Below, piece after piece: positions 47,842 through 60,389 of a stretch of 64,000 nt of DNA. Every line of letters begins with the position of its first letter. The first letter of the stretch is position 1. This DNA is from Strigamia acuminata (Eukaryota; Arthropoda; Chilopoda; Geophilomorpha; Linotaeniidae). The translations under genes and the position numbers were made by a program. The stretch covers positions 30,179,118 through 30,243,117 of the forward strand of contig OX442314.1 of assembly GCA_949358305.1 (NCBI GenBank), in the 5' to 3' direction. Under the pieces are notes generated by a model that was given only the letters and a program-made list of their open reading frames with translations, made no database searches and had not been told where the DNA came from.

Positions 47842-50800
47842 TCAAAGCGAAGTTTTTTTATTGCACACGTCGCACACTCGAACCGGAGTGTCCCAGCCCC
47901 GCGAAGGGACCGGGCGAGTTGTGTTCGAACAGTTGCCGCACACTCCCTCGCCACAAGCTCTGCAATGGTGTTTGGATATTTTAATGGAGAATTCAGCTTG
48001 GCAAATGTTGCAGTGCATTATTTCATGATCTGGCACCCAGTATGCAGGCCTTGCAGAATCTTTGATGTACTCTAAAAATATGAAAGGAATACCGTACATA
48101 TCTTTATGCGACAAAAATTTTCTCCCGCGTGCAATTGGAAGCCGGCACGGTAGGACATTTACAAACTGCAGACGTTTCAAGAATCCCTGTGCTGATTTTG
48201 TGGTCGGAAATGACTAATGCAACAATAGTTCGAGCAGAGTTGAAAATTTCAATTCATCATCTGTGTGGGTTTTGATTTCTTTTGCTTTGTTTGACCCGGT
48301 AACGGTGAGGTATGCCGAGGTTGGCGCACTCTGAGCAGGTCCTGCATTAGATGCATTAGTCACTCCTGGCTGCAAAGATTCCTGAACCACGTGAAGTTTG
48401 TAAATATTACACTTTGACCGATATCGATATTTTGCAGTATCGCCGATACCGATATTCGGCAACCGAATATCGGCAGATGCCGATACCTGCGCCGATATTA
48501 AAATTAAAATGTCCAACCCCCACCCCCCAAAATAAAAAAAATTAAATTAAAATTGCGTTTATTAATTTATTCTATGTTTTAGAAACATTTTTGAAACAGT
48601 ATATAATATATACTGCTTCAAAAGCGTTTCTAAAACTTGTCGTTTTAGTCTAAAACGATACATTTTAGAAACGTGGCAATATCGGTATCGGCCACGCCAA
48701 AAAATATCGGATCCGGTATCGGTGAATACCGAAATATCGGCCGATAGCCGATACCTATACCGGTATCGGTCAAATACTAGTAAATATGCACGTTGTTTAC
48801 ACCAAGGTTTTGGATCTCATCCGAAGCTGTGGGTATAGATCCATGATTGGTGTGAACACTGATCTCGGTTCACGGATCTAAATCCGTGTGCCCAACAACT
48901 CAGTTCGCCAATCGAGTTCCCACAACTTGGTTCGACGATTGGATCCGTATTGGAAACAGACTGTGCAGGCACAAGTCTGTAGCTTTCCATTGTTCGCACA
49001 ATTCGATAACAAAATCCAAAAACTATTTCGTGTATTCGTACATTTCGATTTTAGAATTAATATATTTAAAATAAATTTAAAAAATAAATTAATAACAATG
49101 AAAAAGAATATTGGAACTCGATTCAGTTGGATCTGATCAACCCAAACTACATCCGTTGGTGTAAACAAGGTATAACAATCTAATAAACACTGAAACACCA
49201 ACTCTATGCTCACCTAGAGGATAATCAATAGCCGATACCACACTCCCCAGAGTGTTCTGAATCACCTCGGTCACTTTCCTCGCTATGAGTTCCTGACCTT
49301 CGGTCGGGCTCGAACTACCTGCAGAATCTAAACATGGAGATGGATTGCTACTTTCAGCCACTACAGCAAAGTGACAGAATTGATATGCGCTTTTCAAAGT
49401 GAACAAAATCCGAGCGCGGCAAGTCCCGCCAGGCCGCCACCTACCTGTGCTGACGTAGCAGTCGTCGCAAACCCTAACGGGCGTGTTGCCCCAACCCCTC
49501 TCCGGCACGAGTTTTAATTTACTCGAACAATCCTCGCAAAAGCCGTGGCCGCACGCTCGGCAGTGGTGTTTGCTCTCCGTCTCCTCAAATTCTTTCAAAC
49601 ACTTGTGACAGTGCTAAGGAAGAAAAGAAAAAACAGTAGTGAAAATTTAGTCGTCTCGCTCAACTTACATGTTCGTACTGTGATTTGAGAATTCGGCACC
49701 CAATAAGCCGGCGCCACTTGATCGGTCACCCAACTTGTCAACATTTTGGTTGGTTTGGCGCTCACGCTACTCACAGTACTGGATATGTACGACACACCGT
49801 CGAGGACTTTGCGGGCAGCGTTGTGCGTCCCTTGTAGGACCAAATTTCCCTGCAAAAAGATTTTCGACAATGTAGAATATATTGCTCCGCGACAATTATT
49901 AAATACAGTCGAAACAGTTTATAAATTATAACGAATCGCGAAATAACGAATTATCGATATAACGAATACCTAAAAATGGCCGGTTTGGTTGACTGGCCAT
50001 AGAACACAATGTTAAAAAATTTCGATACAACGAATTATCGTTATAACAAATCGATTTTTCAGGTCCCTAGCAATTCATTATAAAGAGTTTCGACTGTCAC
50101 CAAATTCTGTGTTTAGACGATTTCTTTTCGTTTAACACGGTTTCTTATAAAGACCCGCTCAAGTCAGTAATCCTGTCGGAAATTTACTCAATATTCTAAT
50201 CTTAACTACCATACTGCCTCGTATTATAGTCGGGGTTCGTAAAGGTGACAGCCCCAATTAAGCACCGGATCCATAAAAATCACCATTTTTTGCGAAAAAT
50301 CGGCAGTTTTTCGGTTATGCGCTGGGCCCGATTAAACGCCGTGCTTCAAATAGGCGCCAGGAGGTCTTTTCCATCTTTGGGTTCAAATGGGAAAATAAAC
50401 ACAGGAAGACTTCATTTGTGCTTAAACCAAGCCAAAAAAAACTTTTTTAACGAGACAGTACGCTATACATTGAAAAAGGAGTGTGTGTATGATCGTACGA
50501 GATCGCCTATTGAGTGTGATTGGACATTCCCTTCTCCTTCTCAGCCAAATCCGTTGACATTTTTAACTACGGCCGCCTATCGAGTGCGATAATAAATTTA
50601 CCGGCAAATCCAATTTTAAAATTCTGCAAACTAACTTTTCTAGTTTTATTGCCTTCCTATTGCCACAGTTCGATTTGAGATTGGTCATTTCGTTGCCAAG
50701 TTGTCGGCCGAATCCATTTTCCAGTTCACTTGATCCGAGCCGCCATTATCATCATCAAATGCTTAGTTGATCACGTAAACACACACACACACGCTCATTT

Positions 50801-53800
50801 CTTTTGACGAAAAGGAAAACCTACAGTATATCCCCGTGTATAAGCCGACCCCACCATTCTGAGGCACCATTTTGCTAATAAGTGGTGTTCGCGCGTATAA
50901 GCCGAGTACGTCAAAATGTTGTGAAATTTAGTCGAATTGATGAAATCGACTACAATTTAGTCGAAAATTGATGAAAATGAGTACAATTTAGTCGAAAATT
51001 GATGAAAATGAGTACAATTTAGTCGAAAATTGATGAAAATGACTACAATTTAGTCGAAAATTGATGAAATTGACTGATTGTTTGTTGGTTGGTCTTATAT
51101 ACAATACAAAATGTAACGAACGTAGCACGTACGTTGCATTAGAGGCATTAGAGGCCCGAATTTTGGAATAAATCGGGCGGCTTATACACGGGGATATACG
51201 GTAATTAAAAAACAAAACACTATTGCCACCTACATCGGGCCAAACATGCTCAATCTCGGTGCGCACAACCGTCTCAACCGGATCTCTATTCCCGTACCAA
51301 AACTCCCGGCTCCTATAAATAATACCGCAACGACTACACTCCAAAACATACCTAAAAAACAAAAACCAACAATTAATCCCACCTAAAAAAAAAACCCAAT
51401 TCTCTTCAAATTACCCGGACCAAGCGTATTTCGCCAAGCCGAACCACGTCGACTCCGTAGAAGCCGATGTTTTCGGCACGACGATCATCTCCCGCCCCTC
51501 CTCGTAACATTTCTACGAAACCAAACATTAAATTATTCTCCGCACGAAAACCAAAGCCCAACAAACCCATGCACCTTGCACGTGTAAATCTTGTTCTCGT
51601 ACTGATACTCGTATTTGCATTTCTCGCCGCTCGTGTGCGGGACACCGTCTCTGTTGTGGTTCATGCTGTTGGAACAGCGGGAGCCGCACGAAAGGCATAC
51701 GCACGAACACGTAAAATATTGATCAGGAAACATATGGGGAATGGGCGTTTCTATATCTCCAGTAAATTTCTCGTTCAAAATTTTAAGTGTGTGGAATATG
51801 ATGGACAGTTGGCGCGGAGAGCGGACCGTTGAGTTGTCTAGGTGCTTCGATATGGCTGCCTGCAGTTTGTCGAAGGTCGTGGGCGGTTTGCTCGTCTGGA
51901 TGCCGACGTACTCGATGGCGCTGAACGCGTCCACGTGATGGTTTAGCTCGCGGAATCTCTGTTTCAGTTGGTCTTCGGCCGTTTTACTCCCGGCTGAAAT
52001 GAAATGTGAAATGGCGAATTTTGTACATACGGCGACTCGAATAATTAATTAATTAATTGATTAATTCCATCAGGGTCGGATTACGGCTTCGGGGGCTTGG
52101 AGGATTTCCGACAGGGGATCGATGAATCTGAAGCAATAAAACATTGCCTTTTTTGGTTTTTTAGTAAAACAATGCACTGTCCGGTAAAATAATGCATTTT
52201 TGGACTGAAAATAAGCATATTTATAAAAAATAAATTCATTTTGAGCTTATAAAACGACATTTTCACGCAAAACAATGCATTTTCTGGCAAAATAATGCAC
52301 TTTTTAGACAAAAAAGCATTTACGAAATAGTAGCATGCTTCTTTTTCTGTAAAAATGTATTTTATACACGTACAGTGTACCACAGCGCTCTTTGGAATCA
52401 TGGGGGCCGGGGTATTTGCCCCCTTGTCCCCCCCCTTAATCCGGCCCTGAATCCAACAAATAAAATAAAATAAGATAAGACAACAGATAAAATCACTACT
52501 TTTTTTCAAATACTCGGTGTGCTGAGTCTCGTGAAATATAATAACAACGGGACCCAACGACGACAAAGGCCCTTCCAATTTACACCGCTCCGAAACCAAA
52601 CGCAACTCCTGTACAAAATGGCGTACATAAGCGGCGGAGGCGTCGCCGAGAAACTGAAAGAGATCGCTGTGCAGTCGTCCGGCCCGGGTCCGATAAATGA
52701 CCACGTCGGATATAGCGAGAATCTAAAAAAACAGAAACAAAATAAACAAAAATAATTAAAAGTAACATTTTACAAATTACCTTCAGCAAAAGTCGCGTTC
52801 TTTTATTCTGGTTGGTCGAAATGCCGAGCAAACCCTCGGTGTCAATCACGACGATCTTGCGCGTCGGATCGTACGCGGCCCAGACGCCTATCGTGTCGGA
52901 CGTGGTGGACGGCGAAGTGTGAAACGCCTCTTCGCCGTCGAAAAAGGTGTGGTTTAGCGTGTGCGATTTCCCTTCGCCGGTGTTGCCGAAGATGGAAACG
53001 ACTTTGACGCTCGCATTTTCGCCGGCACCGAAACGCGAAATAAAATCCTCCTCGTTGTCGATCTGAAAGAAAGACAAATATTCTCTAGTAAAAGACCCAT
53101 TGTTTTTCCTATTTCAAGTGCGATTGTGTGCCTAAAACGAGCACATTGTGCCTAAAATGAACATTTTTGGCGTAATCTGAAATGACAAGTTTTCAGTCTA
53201 AAAATTATTTTTCTTGCACAAAAATTGTATTTAATATTCTTGCACAAAAATTGTATTTAATATTCTTGCACAAAAATTGTATTTAATATTCTTGCACAAA
53301 AATTGTATTTAATATTCTAAACACCAAAAATATCTTTCTTATGCATAAAATATGCATTTGTAGGCAAAAGAGTCGTTTTTATGCATAAAATATGCATTTG
53401 TAGGCGAAATAGCCGTTTTTATGCATAATCAAGGCATTTTTAAACCAAAAAAATGCATTTCTAAGCAAAAAATATGCATTTCTAGGCAAAAATGCATTTA
53501 AACAACAAGAAGTCATTCTTATGCATAAAAAAATGCAAAAATGCTGTAAACACTAATCAAAAATCCATTTTTATGCACAAAAAATGCATTTTTAACCCAA
53601 AAAATGCTTTTTTAAATCCAAAAAATGCTTTTTTAATCCAAAAAAATGCTTTTTTAAATCCAAAAAATGCTTTTTTAATCCAAAAAATGCTTTTTTTAAT
53701 CCAAAAAATGCTTTTTTTAATCCAAAAAATGCTTTTTTTAATCCAAAAAATGCTTTTTTTAATCCAAAAAATGCTTTTTTTAATCCAAAAAATGCTTTTT

Positions 53801-54737
53801 TTAATCCAAAAAATGCTTTTTTTAATCCAAAAAATGCTTTTTTTAATCCAAAAAATGCTTTTTTTAATCCAAAAAATGCTTTTTTTAATCCAAAAAATGC
53901 TTTTTTTAATCCAAAAAATGCTTTTTTTAATCCAAAAAATGCTTTTTTTAATCCAAAAAATGCTTTTTTTAATCCAAAAAATGCTTTTTTAAATCCAAAA
54001 AATGCTTTTTCTACTCCAAAAAATGCATTTTTACTCCAATAAATGCATTGAACAACCCAAAAATTCCGTTTCCTCCTCCCAATCCGCAAAATCCCACCAC
54101 CTAAAACCCCCGTTTTCCATACTTGCATGACTTCTTCATTATCCACCAACAAAAAACTCTTAATCCTCGCTCCCGCGCCAGCCTCAGCATCCTGATCCTG
54201 ACTAACCGGCGACGAGTCGATGATCGCCGCCGACGAGGCGACACTCTGCGCCATCGCACTCACGAACTCGCCAACAACAAGCTCCGACAACGAGCCCGCA
54301 TCGGGCAAGCTGCTGAACGCATCGTCCAACTCGATCATGGGTTGTTTATTCACGCGATAAGGCACTCTGGTGTGAGTTTTCTTCTTCCTCTGTCCGTGAA
54401 TCACTCCATCGCAGTGATGACACAAGTTTCGGTTGCAATTTTCGCAATTCACGTCCGCGAAGTTTCGTTCGGGGCACTCGGCGTCGCACAACAGCTCGGA
54501 CGACGGCGACTCGAGACGCACGCGGTCATGGAACAAATATTTGGCCGATTCGTGTATAATGCTCTCACATGCCTCGCACTGGAACGACTCGCACTCGTGA
54601 CAGCGGTAGTGGGCGATCGGTTGGGCCCCGCGACAAGCCAAACGTTCTTGGCAGAAATGGAGGGAAGTTCGGGTTTTTAAGGACTTCTTCGGGGGTGTTT
54701 TGCTGCCTAATGCTGGTGGACGTGGTTTGCAACTCAT
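47842..54737 (-). CDS. ZFYVE1: ZFYVE1 / DFCP1 (double FYVE-containing protein 1)
   Basis: PI3P-binding nucleotidase of the ER, omegasomes and lipid droplets, acting in autophagosome formation. Ten coding exons: 54737-54123, 53062-52781, 52722-52500, 51993-51575, 51512-51415, 51351-51234, 49849-49679, 49613-49445, 49327-49214 and 48071-47842. The frame closes on 812 aa (human 777). The N-terminal 205 residues hold two Cys/His zinc-binding clusters (CHECESFQCEAC, CENCNRNLCHHC). The P-loop GNTGEGKS is at 231-238 and DTEG at about 279-282. A conserved middle zinc region follows (SCVCLSCGSRC, ECSRCGIIYRSREFWYGN). FYVE domain 1 begins about residue 635 (KHHCRACGHGFC, RVC) and FYVE domain 2 about 740 (KHHCRACGEGVC, RVC). 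Introns hold a 21-bp minisatellite and several TIR elements. Confidence 0.97.
48412..48778. mobile_element. TIR element in ZFYVE1 last intron
   Basis: TTTGACCGATATCGATATTT on the left and ATACCGGTATCGGTCAAATA on the right are inverted; the arms are dense in GATACCGATAT variants. No coding capacity. Confidence 0.8.
48790..49175. mobile_element. TIR element in ZFYVE1 last intron
   Basis: TTGTTTACACCAAGG on the left and its inverted partner TTGGTGTAAACAAGG on the right enclose sequence with GGATCT / AGATCC symmetry. The ORFs in it, on both strands, are spurious. Confidence 0.7.
49913..50097. mobile_element. Small Tc1/mariner-like MITE
   Basis: TACAGTCGAAACAGTTTATA and TTATAAAGAGTTTCGACTGT are inverted. 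Same family as 35598-36157. It lies in the ZFYVE1 intron between the exons ending at 51234 and starting at 49849. Confidence 0.85.
50824..51204. mobile_element. TIR element with internal 31-bp repeat
   Basis: CAGTATATCCCCGTGTATAA and TTATACACGGGGATATACGG are inverted. Between 50940 and 51075 lie about four copies of a 31-bp unit containing ACAATTTAGTCGAAAATTGA. The frame at 50988-51362 joins this repeat to a real ZFYVE1 exon by chance. Confidence 0.85.
53215..53325. repeat. 26-bp repeat in ZFYVE1 intron 1
   Basis: Four direct copies of a 26-bp unit containing TTGCACAAAAATTGTATTTA. The flank up to 53580 is made of related ATGCATTT blocks. Confidence 0.75.
53595..54015. repeat. 21-bp minisatellite in ZFYVE1 intron 1
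   Basis: About 20 copies of a 21-bp unit, AATCCAAAAAATGCTTTTTT plus T. The period is a multiple of three, so open frames run through it on both strands and fuse onto the N-terminal ZFYVE1 exon. The TA-rich unit and the intact splice donor at 54123 show it is intronic. Confidence 0.95.
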
Positions 54738-55790
54738 GGATTTGAATCTGGAATTAGAGAAGATTGCGTTTTTAGTGCGTTTTTCTGTGGTTTTTTGGGG
54801 GTTTTGCTTACCCAAGGTTGTTGTGGTGAGTTGTTATGGCTTCTGTCGGGGATGTTGGTTGGGTTTTGCTACTTGGTGGGATGATGGGAACGGAATTTTA
54901 TGTTTTTTGGGTTTAGTTTTGGGGTTTTGGTTGGTTTGGTGTGGAGTGGCGGATTTAAAAGGTTTACATGATTTTGATGTTTGCCTTGAAGAGTTTTTTT
55001 GTTTTTGTTTTGGATGTTTGTCCTTGGTTTGAATGATTTGGACTTCCGGTTTTGGGGTTTCCGATTTTGGGGTTTCCGGTTATGTCATTTTATCGATGGC
55101 GGTTTTAAATGTGTTATATTATTGTTTGATATAAATAAACTTAAAAGGTTTTAATTTTTGTCTAAAATTGATTTGAATATTAATTTGAATTGTTTTTTTT
55201 TTTTTTGCTTTTCTTTACGATTTTCGTTTTCAGCACCAGGTTTTATTTCGTACGGTGGCTCATACGCGCAGGTTCTTCGTATTTTAAAAGTAAATAGAAC
55301 GTTTTCTATTTCGATTTACGATATTTGAAGAAAAAAATATTTGATTTCAAATCTTTTCCCAGCTTGAAATGTTATAAAAATGACTACAATCGTTTACGTT
55401 TTCCTTTTAACCTCTAATCGTCAACACCAGAGCCACGGTGACCAGAGCCATCCAGAGCTCTTCCACAGTACGGTAGCTCATAGACTCCAATCGCGCATCG
55501 ACTCCAATCGCGCATCAAATATTTCCAACATTAAATGTACAATTTTTATTACCAATATTACACAAATTCAACACCAAATGATATTTATTCAACCAGAAAA
55601 ATTCTTTTTCCCTTTTTTCCCTTTTTTTAGCCGATTTCCTACCACGCTGCATTTTTTCTTCTGCTTTGCAGGTCCTAAAAAATACAAACCAAATTATTCG
55701 AATCCAGCACCACACAACAACTTCCGAACCGTTTTTCCTCAACCAGAACAGACGAGCAGATTTAAATAAACAAAAACAAAAACAAAAAAA

Positions 55791-55825
<35 letters not shown>

Positions 55826-56062
55826 CCAACACCAACCCCGCCATCTTTTTCCACTCAAAAGCCCAAATCAACCACAAACAAAAAACCCTACGGAGCCTCA
55901 AAAGGGCCATATGAAAACAAAATGCGCAATTAACTAAAAACCATAAAATTTATTATAGAAAAAAAACAAGATAAGATATCGCATTTGCTCACATTAACGT
56001 GACATAAAAAAACATTACGCTCCGAATCCGGACCGTGAATTGAAACAAACCAAGCACATCAA
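54738..56062. other. Intergenic, no gene seen
   Basis: Upstream flank of ZFYVE1, G/T-rich on the plus strand near the gene, with repeated GGTTTCCGATTTTGGGG-like blocks at 55040-55080. A long poly-A lies at 55796-55822. ORFs at 55380-55914 on both strands are low-complexity. Confidence 0.5.
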
Positions 56063-58994
56063 TTAACTTATAACTGAAACGATTCGGTTATTTACATAAC
56101 TCATATGCATTTCGAGCTCCCTCTGCAAACGGTGCAACGTTTCGTTAACAAGTTCGCTCTCGGTTTGCAAATGCGACTGCAACTCGTGTTGTATACACTT
56201 CCAGCCCGCGTCCGCCATCTCCTTCTCGCCGTCCCGGTGCTGGTCAAACTCGCGCTGCATTGCCTCGATCAAATCGACGGCGTGGCCGCGCTCCTGCTGG
56301 ATGTGCGATTGGTGGCGCGTTTCCATCGATTTTATCATTTGCACGAGTTTTTTGCGCTCCAACTTGATGTGCGTTTCACGCTCGGCGAGGATGTCCTCGA
56401 TGAGTTCCCTCACGCGGCTTCGGATGCGTTTGATTTGCGTCTTTTTGGCGCGGTTCAGAGCTTCGATCATGTGGCCTTGCTCGATCCTGTCGTGCTCACG
56501 TTGCTCGGTGCGCAGCGTGTTGTGTTTGATGATGGCTTGTTTTTGTTCGAGACTGAAGTGCTCCGCTTGCTCTTTGCGCACTTGGTTTAAGGCGGTCGAG
56601 GTGAAGGTTTCTTCGAGGCTCATGTGATCGTTCTGTGTGTTACCTGCATTGAGAGGAAAATTTGCTAAGTCAAGATTATCTACAATAAATTTGGTTTAAA
56701 GATAGAGTTAGAGGTGTGTTTTTGGTCTAACAGTTGCTTTTTTTTGTCTGAAATTCTGACAAAGAAATGACATAAATTTTACGATGTAAAAAAACAAATA
56801 AAATTGCAGTAATCTTTCATCTAAAATGCCATTTTCTCACCTTGTCAGTCTAAACTGCTATTTTTTCAGTCTAAAATGCTATTTTTCAGTCTAAAATGTC
56901 ATTTTTCAGTCTACAATGTCATTTTTCAGTCTACAATGTCATTTTTTAGTCTAAAATTATATTTTTCCATCTAAAATTATACTTTTCCATCTAAAATTGT
57001 ATTTTTCCATCTAAAATTGTATTTTTCCATCTAAAATTGTATTTTTCTATCTAAAATTGTATTTTTCCATCTAAAATTGTATTTTTCCATCTAAAATTGT
57101 ATTTTTCCATCTAAAATTGTATTTTTTCATCTAAAATTATATTTTTCCATCTAAAATTATATTTTTCCATCTAAAATTATATTTTTCCATCTAAAATTAT
57201 ATTTTTCCATCTAAAATTATATTTTTCCATCTAAAATTATATTTTTCCATCTAAAATTATATTTTTCCATCTAAAATTATATTTTTCCATCTAAAATTAT
57301 ATTTTTCCATCTAAAATTATATTTTTCCATCTAAAATTATATTTTTCCATCTAAAATTATATTTTTCCATCTAAAATTATATTTTTCCATCTAAAATTAT
57401 ATTTTTCCATCTAAAATTATATTTTTCCATCTAAAATTATATTTTTCCATCTAAAATTATATTTTTCCATCTAAAATTATATTTTTCCATCTAAAATTAT
57501 ATTTTTCCATCTAAAATTATATTTTTCCATCTAAAATTATATTTTTCCATCTAAAATTATATTTTTCCATCTAAAATTATATTTTTCCATCTAAAATTAT
57601 ATTTTTCCATCTAAAATTATATTTTTCCATCTAAAATTATATTTTTCCATCTAAAATTATATTTTTCCATCTAAAATTATATTTTTCCATCTAAAATTAT
57701 ATTTTTCCATCTAAAATTATATTTTTCCATCTAAAATTATATTTTTCCATCTAAAATTATATTTTTCCATCTAAAATTATATTTTTCCATCTAAAATTAT
57801 ATTTTTCCATCTAAAATTATATTTTTCCATCTAAAATTATATTTTTCCATCTAAAATTATATTTTTCCATCTAAAATTATATTTTTCCATCTAAAATTAT
57901 ATTTTTCCATCTAAAATTATATTTTTCCATCTAAAATTATATTTTTCCATCTAAAATTATATTTTTCCATCTAAAATTATATTTTTCCATCTAAAATTAT
58001 ATTTTTCCATCTAAAATTATATTTTTCCATCTAAAATTATATTTTTCCATCTAAAATTATATTTTTCCATCTAAAATTATATTTTTCCATCTAAAATTAT
58101 ATTTTTCCATCTAAAATTATATTTTTCCATCTAAAATTATATTTTTCCATCTAAAATTATATTTTTCCATCTAAAATTATATTTTTCCATCTAAAATTAT
58201 ATTTTTCCATCTAAAATTATATTTTTCCATCTAAAATTATATTTTTCCATCTAAAATTATATTTTTCCATCTAAAATTATATTTTTCCATCTAAAATTAT
58301 ATTTTTCCATCTAAAACTGCATTTCGAATATTCTCTCCACCTAAGCTTTTAATTTTCCATCCAAAATTACGTTATTGTAGTTGCGTAAAATGAAACAAGC
58401 TCATAAAAATTCATCTTCCATCGTCTCTACAAACTCACTCAAACCCGTCATAAACGCAACAGAATGTGAGAGTTCTTTCTTGCGATGCTCGTCTTGTAAC
58501 TTTTGAATCCGATTCGCGGCTTCCGACTCCCGCGTCAACTCCGTATTTATATGCTCCACCTGCTGCTTCGCGATCCGTTTCACTTGGTCCGAACTAAACT
58601 CCAAACATTTCCCATTCTTCGTCAACTTCGCCAGTACCCTTTCCCGTTCTTTCGTGCTCTGATTCTCTCTTTTTTCCTGCATTTCCCGCACGACACGGAA
58701 AGTCTTATCCCGCGCAGCTTGAGCCGTCTTTTTCAACTCGTTCCGGAAGCCGTTCATCTCGTTTATCACAAATTTCCGGTCTTTGTGCAACCGTCCGTTG
58801 AGTTCTTCGTGTATTTGCTCCATTACTCCGATCATTTGTTCACGTTCGACGTGCGAATACTTTTCGACTTTGTGCTGCGAATGGATCAGCTGTTTCATTA
58901 GATAGATTCGGTCATTTTGGGTTTGCTCGTCGATGGCTTTCCGAGTACGCTCGAGACAGGTCAGGAGCCGTTTTCGCTCATTCGTTACTGGCAT
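56063..58994 (-). CDS. Unidentified coiled-coil protein, two coding exons
   Basis: Exons 58994-58439 and 56643-56063 join at a strong GTGAGT donor and a GCAG acceptor in matching phase, giving 378 residues. Almost all of it is charged alpha-helical coiled coil, rich in Glu, Arg, Lys, Gln and His, with repeated RE/KE-x-x-H patterns. No signal peptide, membrane segment or catalytic motif. I do not recognise the family. The start frame stays open upstream to a possible acceptor at 59032, so a further 5' exon may exist. If the intron is retained, translation continues to a stop at 58401 and gives a 197-residue protein ending ETMEDEFL. The intron is mostly a 20-bp minisatellite. Confidence 0.7.
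56865..58320. repeat. Long 20-bp minisatellite in coiled-coil gene intron
   Basis: About 70 tandem 20-bp units. It starts as TTTTCAGTCTAAAATGTCAT variants, then becomes ATTTTTCCATCTAAAATTGT and finally a homogeneous block of about 58 copies of ATTTTTCCATCTAAAATTAT. The gradient from diverged edge to uniform core indicates recent amplification. Confidence 0.98.
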
Positions 58995-60389
58995 GATTTG
59001 ATCCGGTGTTGGTTTCAGATAGCAGAGAATTCTGTGGTGGAAGTAATGGATGAATATTCATTTGTTTGTTGTTTCGCTCGTTTTTTTGTTTTGCTTACTT
59101 TCGGACAACAAACTTTGCATGTTAATTGTGTAACATTGTGGTTTAAAACTAGGCGTGAAAAGTAATGTAAAGTAAAATGGTATATTCACAAAAATTGAAA
59201 CATTTCATCAGCATCCCTAAATGTATTGTATTGTTAATCTGGGTGTATTGCAGAGACGACTCTTGGGAGATGTGGGAATGAGATATTGTTCGGGTTGTGA
59301 CGCTTTTGCATTAGGTAGGAGTTAGGACAGTCGTGTGTATGGTATGGATGGGTTTTTTCGAGAGGTTACAAGAATTTTTCACCAACTTTCGCGGATTGTT
59401 CATCAATTTTTTGGAATTCTTCCGGAATTTTAGAGAACTCTCACAAATTTTTGCGTTTGAGAGGAAGATTTTGCGAGATTATACTCGATTTTGCGATATT
59501 AAGTTAGATTTTGCGATATTATACTAGATTTTGCGATATTATACTAGATTTTGCGATATTATACTAGATTTTGCGATATTAAACTAGATTTTGCGATATT
59601 AAACTAGATTTGCGATATTAAACTAGATTTTGCGATATTAAACTAGATTTTGCGATATTATACTAGATTTTGCGATATTATACTAGATTTTGCGATATTA
59701 AACTAGATTTTGCGATATTAAACTAGATTTGCGATATTAAACTAGATTTTGCGATATTAAACTAGATTTTGCGATATTAAACTAGATTTTGCTATATTAA
59801 ACTAGATTTTGCGATATTAAACTAGATTTTGCGATATTAAACTAGATTTTGCGATATTAAAATAGATTTTGCGATATTTTGCGAAATTTTGCGATGGTCT
59901 GAAACAGTTCTCCTTCAGAAGAATAAACTGTTTAATTTTTAAACTAAATAAATGGTGCTCTACAAGGTTTTTGCTGTTTTTGCTGTTTATATACACCAAT
60001 AAACACAGAAACGGAAACCTGCTGAAATACACCTGCTGTCATATATCTTGTTTAATACAAATCTACACATCTAAGCTTTAACATACAATCGCATGTTGAT
60101 CGTGGAACGAGTAGTCAAAATGACGTCACTCACAGCGCTCGCAACTCGCAGATCTTGCTTGCGTTCTCATCGAATCATCATCATTTCTCTTATTACAGTT
60201 TTTATTTATTTTTCAACAATCTACATAAGTTTCGTTAATTTCTCTTATTTCTTCTTCACTCAAACCGTGCGGCTTTAACCTCATCCAGTCTACGTTAACC
60301 TGGTGCGGTTCGGGTGCTTTGACTGCGTATATAAAATAATGAAACAGGAAACTCCTGATGCAAAAACTCGCGTCGCGGCAATCAATAAA
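58995..60389. other. Intergenic region with 20-bp minisatellite
   Basis: Between the coiled-coil gene and the pseudogene. Apart from the array at 59470-59885 nothing was recognised; 59040-59032 is a possible splice acceptor for the coiled-coil gene. Confidence 0.5.
59470..59885. repeat. 20-bp minisatellite
   Basis: About 20 copies of ATTTTGCGATATTAAACTAG, with ATACTAG variants and a few single-base deletions. Confidence 0.95.

Noticed and set aside
52085-52127. A 43-bp candidate ZFYVE1 exon with AG and GT borders
   Set aside because: Including it shifts the frame; joining 52500 directly to 51993 is in frame and matches the family (TEYLKK then GSKTAEDQ).
53492-54122. Repeat ORFs (plus strand QKMLFLI; minus strand KKAFFGL) fused to the ZFYVE1 N-terminal exon
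   Set aside because: The ZFYVE1 exon has a proper donor at 54123 and joins the P-loop exon in frame; the rest is 21-bp minisatellite.
55515-55910. Overlapping ORFs on both strands around poly-A
   Set aside because: Low-complexity Phe/Lys runs from the homopolymer, with no domain or splice support.
56865-58320. CRISPR-like regular array
   Set aside because: Units are contiguous with no unique spacers, in a eukaryotic intron: a minisatellite.
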